Translations under genes and position numbers: made by a program
Source: Nocardia sputorum
GTDB lineage: Bacteria; Actinomycetota; Actinomycetes; Mycobacteriales; Mycobacteriaceae
NCBI RefSeq assembly: GCF_027924405.1
Contig: NZ_AP026978.1
Span: 5,828,001-5,892,000 of the forward strand
Direction: 5' to 3'
Length of the DNA: 64,000 nt
Shown here: positions 27,273-34,620 of the stretch, in pieces
How the letters are laid out: each line of letters starts with the position of its first letter
Position numbering within the stretch: position 1 is the first letter of the stretch
The notes under the pieces: generated by a model
What the model was told of the DNA's origin: nothing
Seen by the model: the letters and a program-made list of their open reading frames with translations, nothing else
Database searches by the model: none

Positions 27273-28045
27273 TGACTGCTGTTGCCGAAGCACCCTCTTC
27301 GCAGAAGCCCGCTCCGGTCCCCGAGGGCTCGGTGATGATCACCGTCAAGGTGGCCCGGTTCAACCCGGAGGACGACAAGGGCGCGCACTGGGAGTCGTTC
27401 CAGGTGCCGGTCCTGCCGACCGACCGCTTCCTGAACGTGCTGATCTACATCAAGTCCTACCTGGACGGCACGCTCACCTTCCGCCGGTCCTGCGCGCACG
27501 GCGTGTGCGGTTCGGACGCGATGCGGATCAACGGCGTCAACCGGCTGGCCTGCAAGGTGCTGATGAAGGACATGCTGCCCAAGGGCGGCAAGTCGATCAC
27601 CGTCACCGTCGAGCCGATCCGCGGCCTGCCCGTGGAGAAGGACCTCGTGGTGAACATGGAGCCGTTCTTCGACGCCTTCCGCGCGGTGAAGCCCTACCTG
27701 ATGACCTCGGGTAACGAGCCCACCCGCGAACGCATCCAGAGCCAGGCCGACCGCGCCCGGTTCGACGACACCACCAAGTGCATCCTGTGCGCCTGCTGCA
27801 CCACCTCCTGCCCCGTGTACTGGAGCGACGGCAGCTACTTCGGCCCGGCCGCGATCGTGAACGCCCACCGCTTCATCTTCGACAGCCGCGACGAAGGCGC
27901 CCGCGAGCGCCTCGACATCCTCAACGACGTCGAAGGCGTCTGGCGCTGCCGCACCACCTTCAACTGCACCGACGCCTGCCCCCGCGGCATCGAGGTCACC
28001 AAGGCCATCCAGGAAGTCAAACGAGCGCTCCTGTTCACCCGCTGA
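27272..28045 (+). CDS. sdhB: Succinate dehydrogenase iron-sulfur subunit
   Basis: 257 residues with all cluster cysteines: RRSCAHGVCGSDAM for the [2Fe-2S] centre, and CILCACCTTSCPVYW with CRTTFNCTDACPRGIEV for the [4Fe-4S] and [3Fe-4S] centres. Transfers electrons from SdhA FAD to quinone. Last gene of the operon, with a strong terminator 20 bases after its stop. A degraded copy of its codons for residues 180-226 occurs at 30,911-31,045. Confidence 0.97.
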   Translation: MTAVAEAPSSQKPAPVPEGSVMITVKVARFNPEDDKGAHWESFQVPVLPTDRFLNVLIYIKSYLDGTLTFRRSCAHGVCGSDAMRINGVNRLACKVLMKDMLPKGGKSITVTVEPIRGLPVEKDLVVNMEPFFDAFRAVKPYLMTSGNEPTRERIQSQADRARFDDTTKCILCACCTTSCPVYWSDGSYFGPAAIVNAHRFIFDSRDEGARERLDILNDVEGVWRCRTTFNCTDACPRGIEVTKAIQEVKRALLFTR

Positions 28046-28065
28046 TTCCCGGCTCGGTCGTAAAC

Positions 28066-28106
28066 GAAGGCCGCTTTCACCACCCGGTGAAGGCGGCCTT
28101 CGTGTT
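28066..28106 (+). terminator. Rho-independent terminator after sdhB
   Basis: GAAGGCCGCTTTCAC pairs with GTGAAGGCGGCCTTC (one G-U) around a six-base loop, followed by CGTGTTT. A 15-bp stem right after the operon makes this a confident terminator. Confidence 0.88.
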
Positions 28107-28127
28107 TCCTGGAGCGCACCGCATTCG

Positions 28128-28319
28128 TCACGGCCGCTCGTTCGCAGGAGACTGTCGGCACTCATCTTCTGCTAGCACTCGAAGTGGCGGGCAATCCGCT
28201 GTTGCGTCGCAGTCGTCGACAGCTTCTGAGTCGTCGGCACCGATCGGATGCGGGATTCCATACTCATCGACCGCAGCCCAGGTCCCGTCATCCCAACGCA
28301 GCCAACCGATGCGGGTCAT
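28128..28319 (-). CDS. Small hypothetical protein, third gene of accessory operon
   Basis: 63 residues, starting MTRIGWLRWDDGTWAAVDEYG, with no recognised family. Its ATG overlaps the stop of the gene before it by four bases, which supports it as real. It ends just after the sdhB terminator. Codon use is less GC-rich than in the neighbouring core genes. Confidence 0.6.
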   Translation of the reverse strand: MTRIGWLRWDDGTWAAVDEYGIPHPIGADDSEAVDDCDATADCPPLRVLAEDECRQSPANERP

Positions 28320-28507
28320 GCCAGCGCCTCGTCCGCCAAGCCGCTGCTGTACGCCGCTGCCGCGAGGTATTGCAGGCAGTTCGAGCCGTGCCCCGAATGA
28401 GCATTGAGGACGAACCTAGCCTCATCGAGGGAACGAAAAGCGCCCTCCACGAAACAGTTGCGATGAAAATGGCGCCACTGTTCGGCGTCGGCCAAGGTGA
28501 TGGTCAT
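28316..28507 (-). CDS. Small hypothetical protein, second gene of accessory operon
   Basis: 63 residues (MTITLADAEQWRHFHRNCFV...), not recognised. It overlaps both its neighbours by four bases. The predicted fold is helical with no membrane segment. Confidence 0.6.
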   Translation of the reverse strand: MTITLADAEQWRHFHRNCFVEGAFRSLDEARFVLNAHSGHGSNCLQYLAAAAYSSGLADEALA

Positions 28508-28785
28508 CGGGCGATCCGTTCCGCCCGCAGCGACGGCGTGATGTGTCCGGCGTCAACCAAAGTCCAGTAGGCAAGCCGCTTGATGTCACAGGTTTCGGCC
28601 GGGCAATCGCGATACTGCTGCATGATCCGGTGCGCTTCCGCGACGGAGACACCAGGTAAGACATCCGTGATTCGTTCCGTTGCAGCAGAGGGTTGATCCT
28701 CTCGTTCGAGGTAACGCAAACCCAGGCAAAAGGCAGCGACAGTGGCGAGGATCGTGACGACCAAAATAGGGACAAAAGGGTGCAT
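28504..28785 (-). CDS. Small membrane-anchored hypothetical protein, first gene of accessory operon
   Basis: 93 residues with one N-terminal membrane helix (PILVVTILATVAAFCLGL) and a short soluble tail with two cysteines (CPAETC). ATG at 28785 follows GAGG. It is divergent from the HTH regulator with 189 bases between starts, so the regulator may control it. Function unknown. Confidence 0.6.
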   Translation of the reverse strand: MHPFVPILVVTILATVAAFCLGLRYLEREDQPSAATERITDVLPGVSVAEAHRIMQQYRDCPAETCDIKRLAYWTLVDAGHITPSLRAERIAR

Positions 28786-28974
28786 GACTGACCTCGAGTG
28801 TTGTGGGCGCTGTGGTGCGACGCGGACAAAGCCGAACGCCGCCGGACAGTTCCAGGAGACCGTGCACATCCCGTCATTGGTAAGACGCGCAACTCGGGCG
28901 GGTGTGTGCAAGGGGTGTGTGAACGCGGGCGTGATCATGGCGTCCGTGCTGTTTTCCGTGACACACTCCCGGAC

Positions 28975-30339
28975 ATGGGACGTCAGCCCAAGCAGCCGAA
29001 CAGGCACCTCGCGGAACTGTTGGAGGAAGCCGGTCTGAGTCGAAAAGGTCTCGCACGCCGCGTAGTCGAGCATGGGAGCGCGGTCGGGGTCGCACTTCGC
29101 TACGACCACAGCGCAGTAAGTCGGTGGCTGGCCGGTGAGCAGCCGAAGCCGCCGGGGCCGGAACTGGTGGCCGAAGTACTCACCGAAGTAGTGGGCCGCC
29201 GTGTAATCCCGTCCGACTGTGGAATGTCCGGCGGGGCGAGCACTGCCGACCTCGGATTGGAATTTTCGTTGAGCCTGTCGGAGGCAACAGCTGCCGCGAC
29301 TGCGCTATGGAGGAGTGATGTGGAGCGACGGCGTTTCTTGATAGGAGCGTCCTACGCTGCGGCGGTCTATCCGGCCGCGTCGATGCGATGGCTGACCATG
29401 CCCGCGCCGGAACATCCGATTTCTTGCTCAGGTCTTCGCCGGATCGGCCAGTCCGATATCGACGCGGTGCGAAAGATGAACGCCGCTTTCCGCGACTTGG
29501 ACAATCGTGTCGGTGGCGGCAAGGTTCGCTCGACTATCGTTCAATATCTCCACAGTTCGGTAGCGCCACTACTGCGTGGCAGCTACACCGAGCCGATCGG
29601 ACGTCAGTTGTTCGCTACCACTGCTGAACTCACCAAGCTCGCAGGATGGGCCGCGTATGACTTGGAAGAGCACGGCCTCGCACAGCGCTATCTGATCCAA
29701 GCTTTACGGATGTCCCGCGCCGCAGGAGACGCCGGACTCGGCGCTGAGATCCTCGCCGCGATGAGTCATCAAGCCATCTATGTCGGCCGACCGGGCGACG
29801 CGATCGATCTCGCTCGAGCGGCGCGTATCTCAGCGCGCACCGCTGGACTGGCGGCTCTTGAATCCGAATGCCACGTGATCGAGGCACATGGTCACGCGGC
29901 GCGCGCAGACAGTTCCTCATGCGCCGGTTCCCTCAATGCGGCGGAACGAGCCTTCGCCCGCGCTGAAAGCACCCGCCCTCCCTGGCTGGAGTACTTCGAT
30001 GATGCCTATTTGTCCGCCAAGACCGCACACTGCTTCCGTGACCTCGGCGACACTGCCCGTACGGCCCATTTCGCCGAACGGTCATTGAACATGTCAGACG
30101 GCTACGTCCGAGGGCGCGCGTTCAACCTGTGTCTTCTGGCATCCGCCCATGCCGATGACGACCCGCGAGAAGCAGTACGGATCGGCACCGAGGCCCTCGA
30201 GATCGCCAACGGCCTGGAATCACAGCGGACGCTCGCATACCTGCGAGAACTTCGCCATCGACTCGCTCCGTACGCCACGCTCCCGGAAGTCAGCAAATTC
30301 CGACAGCAGGTGCTCTCGATCGCTAGGCGGGCAGACTGA
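28975..30339 (+). CDS. XRE-type HTH transcriptional regulator with TPR-like C-terminus
   Basis: 454 residues. The N-terminal HTH is near residues 10-60 (LAELLEEAGLSRKGLARRV, YDHSAVSRWLAGE), of the pattern common in actinobacterial regulators. A helical repeat region resembling TPRs runs from about residue 200 (EHGLAQRYLIQALRMSRAAG, LNAAERAFARAES, HFAERSLNMS). ATG at 28975 is chosen from homology; the frame extends upstream to 28,798. It probably controls the divergent three-gene operon. Its end overlaps the convergent NUDIX gene by 17 bases. Confidence 0.82.
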   Translation: MGRQPKQPNRHLAELLEEAGLSRKGLARRVVEHGSAVGVALRYDHSAVSRWLAGEQPKPPGPELVAEVLTEVVGRRVIPSDCGMSGGASTADLGLEFSLSLSEATAAATALWRSDVERRRFLIGASYAAAVYPAASMRWLTMPAPEHPISCSGLRRIGQSDIDAVRKMNAAFRDLDNRVGGGKVRSTIVQYLHSSVAPLLRGSYTEPIGRQLFATTAELTKLAGWAAYDLEEHGLAQRYLIQALRMSRAAGDAGLGAEILAAMSHQAIYVGRPGDAIDLARAARISARTAGLAALESECHVIEAHGHAARADSSSCAGSLNAAERAFARAESTRPPWLEYFDDAYLSAKTAHCFRDLGDTARTAHFAERSLNMSDGYVRGRAFNLCLLASAHADDDPREAVRIGTEALEIANGLESQRTLAYLRELRHRLAPYATLPEVSKFRQQVLSIARRAD

Positions 30340-30859
30340 GCGCCCGGTACACCGCCACTACTGTCGCCGCGCCGACAATCTCGCCGCGATCAATCATCGC
30401 GGCCGCTTCCTCGAGCGGAATCCATCGAATGTCCTCGGCCTCGTTGATATCTGGTTCGGTGTCGGTCAGGTCGGCACCGCGCGCAAGGTAGACCTCCTGC
30501 GGCTGATCCAAGGTGCCAATCGCAGGCTGATAGGTAACCAGCCGTTCCATTGACCGTGGACGCCAACCCGTCTCTTCTTCCACCTCCCGCGCCGCAGCGG
30601 CGGCGACGTCCTCGGCATGATCCACATAGCCGCCCGGTAGTTCCCACACCCAACGGTCGATGATGAAGCGGTGGCGGTACATGAGCAGCGCCTCGCGTCT
30701 TTCGTTGAGCACCAACGTCATCGCGCACCGCGGCATCCGTGCCACATACTGGGTGAACTTCACTCCATCGGGTAGCTCGACGTCGACGGTCGACAACTTG
30801 ATATGGCGATTCTCGTCCACGACGTGCTCACCGTGGATTGTCCACTGCGTCCGGGCCAC
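30323..30859 (-). CDS. NUDIX hydrolase
   Basis: 178 residues. The NUDIX box (G-x5-E-x7-REV-x-EE-x-GW) is complete near residues 88-110: GYVDHAEDVAAAAAREVEEE then TGW. Cleaves a nucleoside diphosphate linked to another group; ADP-ribose-type substrates are likely from the overall pattern but not certain. GTG at 30859 is preferred because TACGGT lies exactly six bases upstream; an ATG nine codons earlier (30886) is the alternative. Part of the accessory module between sdhB and its remnant. Confidence 0.85.
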   Translation of the reverse strand: MARTQWTIHGEHVVDENRHIKLSTVDVELPDGVKFTQYVARMPRCAMTLVLNERREALLMYRHRFIIDRWVWELPGGYVDHAEDVAAAAAREVEEETGWRPRSMERLVTYQPAIGTLDQPQEVYLARGADLTDTEPDINEAEDIRWIPLEEAAAMIDRGEIVGAATVVAVYRALSLPA

Positions 30860-30865
30860 GGTTCG

Positions 30866-30871
30866 ACCGTA
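30866..30871 (-). promoter_or_regulatory. Candidate -10 box of a leaderless NUDIX transcript
   Basis: Minus-strand TACGGT, six bases, then GTG at 30859. Confidence 0.4.
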
Positions 30872-30910
30872 TACACATACGACCATCTACAGGGCAGCAG
30901 CCCCATGCCT

Positions 30911-31045
30911 TGCCCCTGCGTACTGGAGCCTACTTCGACCCGGCCGCGAATATGAACGCCCACCGCTTCATCTTCGACAGCCGCGACAAAGGCGCCCGCG
31001 AACGCCTCGACATCCTCAACGACGTCGAAGGCGTCTGGCGCTGCC
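30911..31045 (+). pseudogene. Broken partial copy of sdhB
   Basis: Matches 27,809-27,950 of sdhB in the same orientation over about 120 aligned bases, with roughly six substitutions and an 8-base gap. One frame still reads NAHRFIFDSRDKGARERLD. The gap is not a multiple of three, there is no start, and the flanking sequence is unrelated, so it cannot be a gene. The surrounding 30,860-31,225 holds no other gene. Confidence 0.88.
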
Positions 31046-31225
31046 CGGGGGCACGAACGTCGGACGAGGCGAGCGGCCGTCACGTTCCCGCCGACGGGAA
31101 CACCGGCGAACCTCGCTTATGCTTCGGCTCGGGTCGGCCTAGCGCGTGGCGGTTCACCGATGCGCGACGGCCCGTGCAGCAGCCGGAGAGGGCCGGGCCG
31201 TCTCGATATCGACCTAGGGGGTTGC

Positions 31226-32911
31226 GTGGCCGAATCGCTGTCGGTCGACCTGGCCCAGCTACGCGAATCGGCGGCGGAGCTGCGGCAGGCGGCCGAAGAC
31301 GCCGAACGGATGGCGAACGAACTGAAGGCGGCACTCGCCGACGAGGGTGAGTTCTGGGGTGACGACGAAGCCGGCGAGACGTTCGCCCACACCTACAAGC
31401 CCGGTGCCGACCGTACGTTGGAGGGGTTCGACGACCTCGTCGCGGACATCCGCGCGATGAGTTCCGCGATGAAGCATGCGGCCGATGCGTTCGAGGACGG
31501 GGACCACTACGGCAGGCAGAACATCCGGAACTCGGCCGACGATGGCATCCCGTACCCGAACGCACCGAGCCAGAACCGGCCGGCAGGACCCATTCCGCAG
31601 GCGCCCAGCGAATCCCTCGGCCACACAGACGATGCCGCACGGGCGCCGGGCACGTCCGATCGCCCGGCGAACCGAGACTCCGCCCGTCCGCAGCCGGGCG
31701 CCCCGAACGACCGCGGCAGCGTCGATACACAGCAACCCCGGACATCGGGCCAGCAACCCCCGATATCCGGCCAGCAGCCCCCATCATCAGGCCAGCAGCC
31801 CGCGGAGTCCGGACAGCAACCTCCGGAATCCGGACAGCAGGACGACTCGACGAGCAATTCCCCAGAAACCGAATCCTCCAGGGAGAAATCCGGTGACCAA
31901 CCCCCGGCAGCCGAGACCGGATCGCCGACGACGCCCCGTAACAGCGTAGAGCGACAGGGAGCGCCGGCGGATACACCGACCAGGCAGCAGGCGGGTCCAC
32001 AGACGATGCCGGGCGGCCGCAACGACTCTGGCAAGCCGTCGGCGAATACGCCGTGGACGCGCAACGGGTCGGGCACCCCTTGGGCAAAGGCGCCGAGCCC
32101 TTCGGGCGCGCCGGCGAACGAAACCCCGCCTCGGGTATCTCCTCCACGCACCCCGGACCGCCCGCCCGCGGGCAAGAAGCCGGAGCGAGCTCGGCCCCCG
32201 CGGAAACGGGCCCCGAAACCTGCGGACGTGCGGACGGGCCGAGCAACCGATGCCGAGGCCATGCGGATCGCGCGGGAGATGGCCGCTCGGCACAACATCG
32301 AAATCGTCGGATTCGACGCGGCGGGGATCGCCGCGGCAACGGTCCAGGACATCGCCGATGCTGTCGACACCGTCCTTCCGCGGATCCCGGTCGTGCGCGG
32401 AATCGAGATCCGGGACGCGCCGGATTCGCTCTCTGCCGTCGAGGATCGCGGCACGGAAAAGCAATCAGGGGAGGTGGCGCCGTGGATCGTGCTGGCTCAG
32501 GCTGCTGTGATCGATCCTCGGAAGTTGGCGGGCGGTTACCGGGCGACGACCCGATCCGGTCCTCCACGGCGTCCGATGTATGCCGCGATCCTGCGGGAAC
32601 TCGGCGCCGCGATCGACCTCACCGGCGGGTTCCGGGCACACAAGGAGGCGCAACGCGCGCTCATCACCGAATACGTGCGGATCAACGACCCCCGAGGCCA
32701 GACGCTGAGCCGGGTGGTCGCCGGCTACAAGCGATGGCGGGCGCAGCTCGGCGACACCTGTTTCGAGCAGGGTCTGTTCGTTCCGGGCAGAGCGCTGGCC
32801 GAGGGATTCGCCGCGGTCGAATCGAGTGAGGACGAGGCCAACGGACCGCAGAAGGTGCTGGGTCGGCTGCTGGTGGTGATGTCGCGTGCGGCGTTGCCGG
32901 ACCGGCAATGA
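31226..32911 (+). CDS. WXG100-type protein with proline-rich linker and degenerate zincin-like domain
   Basis: 561 residues. Residues 1-105 are helical with the WXG-like turn EFWGDDEAGETFAHTYKPGA near residue 40, typical of ESX partners. A linker follows with five GQQP units (TSGQQPPISGQQPPSSGQQ and on, about residues 174-205) and more Pro-rich sequence to about 345. The C-terminal domain starts near residue 350 and follows the third zincin module of the giant gene. Its HExxH position reads RELGA (residues 457-461, bases 32,594-32,608) and the later NPTEALAEA reads VPGRALAEG, so the zinc ligands are lost. GTG at 31226 follows AGGGGG. Confidence 0.85.
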   Translation: MAESLSVDLAQLRESAAELRQAAEDAERMANELKAALADEGEFWGDDEAGETFAHTYKPGADRTLEGFDDLVADIRAMSSAMKHAADAFEDGDHYGRQNIRNSADDGIPYPNAPSQNRPAGPIPQAPSESLGHTDDAARAPGTSDRPANRDSARPQPGAPNDRGSVDTQQPRTSGQQPPISGQQPPSSGQQPAESGQQPPESGQQDDSTSNSPETESSREKSGDQPPAAETGSPTTPRNSVERQGAPADTPTRQQAGPQTMPGGRNDSGKPSANTPWTRNGSGTPWAKAPSPSGAPANETPPRVSPPRTPDRPPAGKKPERARPPRKRAPKPADVRTGRATDAEAMRIAREMAARHNIEIVGFDAAGIAAATVQDIADAVDTVLPRIPVVRGIEIRDAPDSLSAVEDRGTEKQSGEVAPWIVLAQAAVIDPRKLAGGYRATTRSGPPRRPMYAAILRELGAAIDLTGGFRAHKEAQRALITEYVRINDPRGQTLSRVVAGYKRWRAQLGDTCFEQGLFVPGRALAEGFAAVESSEDEANGPQKVLGRLLVVMSRAALPDRQ

Positions 32912-33064
32912 GACCCGTTGCCGCCTGGGCGGACGCCGTCTGGCCCTTCCCCCTTCCCACCAGCGGTGAAAGTTGCCACGCACCTGTCGGTCATCATTAT
33001 GGGCACGTTCGGAGGTCCGCGGTCGTCGCTGCCCGCTGACGATTTCGAGTCGGAAGGTTGTGGC

Positions 33065-33499
33065 ATGGATCGATGGGAGCGCGAAGGCCTACGCTCGGCC
33101 AACAACGGCATGCGCAACCAGCTCGAACATCTCCTCGACTCCTTCGAACGTCAGCAGGGCCGGCTCGCCGATGTGTTCCGAGAATTGGACAATGCCCGCA
33201 CGCAGGCGAGTTCTCCCGACCAATCGGTAGAGGTGACCGTGGACGCCGCGGGCGTGCTGACGGACCTGCGCCTCACGGCCGCGGCAATGCGCCAGACACC
33301 GGAGCAGTTGAGCAGCGCGATCGTGGACGCCACTCGGGCCGCGGCGCACCGGGCGCAGCAGCAGGCCGAGACCCTCGCCGCACCCCTCGACGCCGACTTC
33401 GACGACCTGCCCGACCTGCCCGATATCTCCCCGGGCGCTCCCAGCCTCAACGAGATTCGCGCCTTCTTCCGCGGGGACAACAAAGACTCCCCGAGGTAG
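33065..33499 (+). CDS. YbaB/EbfC-family protein upstream of giant gene
   Basis: 144 residues: a long N-terminal helix (QLEHLLDSFERQQGRLADVF), a short sheet (VEVTVDAAGVLTDLRLT), then helices and an acidic, proline-containing tail. This is the YbaB/EbfC layout, as at 18,513-18,860. Such genes often precede WXG100-like effectors, suggesting a chaperone- or EspL-like role. ATG at 33065 follows GGAAGG. A 163-base gap separates it from the giant gene. Confidence 0.82.
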   Translation: MDRWEREGLRSANNGMRNQLEHLLDSFERQQGRLADVFRELDNARTQASSPDQSVEVTVDAAGVLTDLRLTAAAMRQTPEQLSSAIVDATRAAAHRAQQQAETLAAPLDADFDDLPDLPDISPGAPSLNEIRAFFRGDNKDSPR

Positions 33500-33662
33500 C
33501 ACCGGGGCGCGTAGTGCAGACGATACTGCGTACCTGCCGACGACCGCAGTGGAACTTCCCACCGGCGGAAGGGCATGGGATTCGGGTGCGACCGTGCGAC
33601 GGCGGCAGCAGTAGCGTTCACGGAGCCGCTTGCCGGATACGCATCGACGGACGCGAGCACAC

Positions 33663-34620
33663 ATGACGCTGCGTTTGCCGGACTGGCTCCCCCCGGTCGT
33701 AGTGATGTGTGTCGCCGGGCACTTCCCGCTGGGCGACGAGGACGCGGAACGACGCGCCGCCGATGCCTGGTCGGATCAGGCCGAATGGTGTCGTGGGCAG
33801 GCCGAATATCACGAAGCCAAGGCAAAGCCGCCCGAGGGCCAACACGGCGCCACCGTCACCGCGATCGCTGACAAGCACCGGAGCACGGCCGAACGCTTCC
33901 GACAGCTGGCCACCAATTGCGACAGCCTCGCCAGGCAGCTCTACGAGAGCGCCAACGCCACCGAGCTGCAGAAGATGGTCATCATCAGCATGGCCGTGAT
34001 CCTGGCCATCCAGCTGGCCCGGTGCGCACTGATGTTCGCGGCCGGTGGTCCGATCCAGGCCGCCATAGCGCAGATGGCGACCCGAACCGCGGCGCAGCGC
34101 GCGTGGATGAGATTCGTGGCATTCCTTTCCGGACGCGGTGCGGAACTGGCCGCGGAACGCGGCTCGATGGTGCTGCTGCGCAACGGAATCGTGATGGGGG
34201 TGGCCCTGGGCGGCGGCACCCAAGCCGGCGCCCAGGCGGTTCAGGTCGCCAAGGGCGATCGCGAACAGATGGATTGGACGTCGGTCGGCGTGGCAACGGC
34301 CGCCGGCGCTGCCGGTGGCTTGCTCGGCATGATGTTCGGACTCTGGGCAGGGCCGAAGGTCGCCACCATCGGCGCAAACGCCAACAGCACCGCCGGACGG
34401 GTGGCCCTGCAGCTCGCCGGCACCACCATGGTCGGCGCCGGAGCCGGAGCCGTCGGCGCTCTCGGCGGCACCGCCGTCTCGCTTGCGCTGTCGGACCAGC
34501 CGTTCAGCCGCAAGGCCTTCACCGAGGGCCTGATCCCCGGTATCGGCAGCGGATTCATCGGCGCGGCAGGCTTCGCGGCACAGGGAATGCGCAGCCGGGC
34601 ACCACTTCCCGACACGACCG
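33663..34620 (+). other. Giant protein: WXG100-like N-terminal domain and hydrophobic region
   Basis: MTLRLPDWLPPVVVM, then GHFPLGDEDAERRAADAW, is the start of the WXG100-like domain seen in CpnT-type type VII effectors. Residues 105-320 hold several glycine-rich hydrophobic stretches (MVIISMAVILAIQLARCALM, GVATAAGAAGGLLGMMFGLW, VGAGAGAVGALGGTAVSLAL), which could insert in membranes. Confidence 0.75.

Noticed and set aside
25479..27293. A leftward frame of 604 codons opposite sdhA
   Set aside because: sdhA on the plus strand has full motif support; the antisense product has no recognisable pattern.
31080..32567. A leftward frame of 495 codons opposite the WXG100 protein gene
   Set aside because: Antisense shadow rich in Arg/Pro/Ser; the plus-strand frame has a ribosome site and WXG-like and zincin-like domains.
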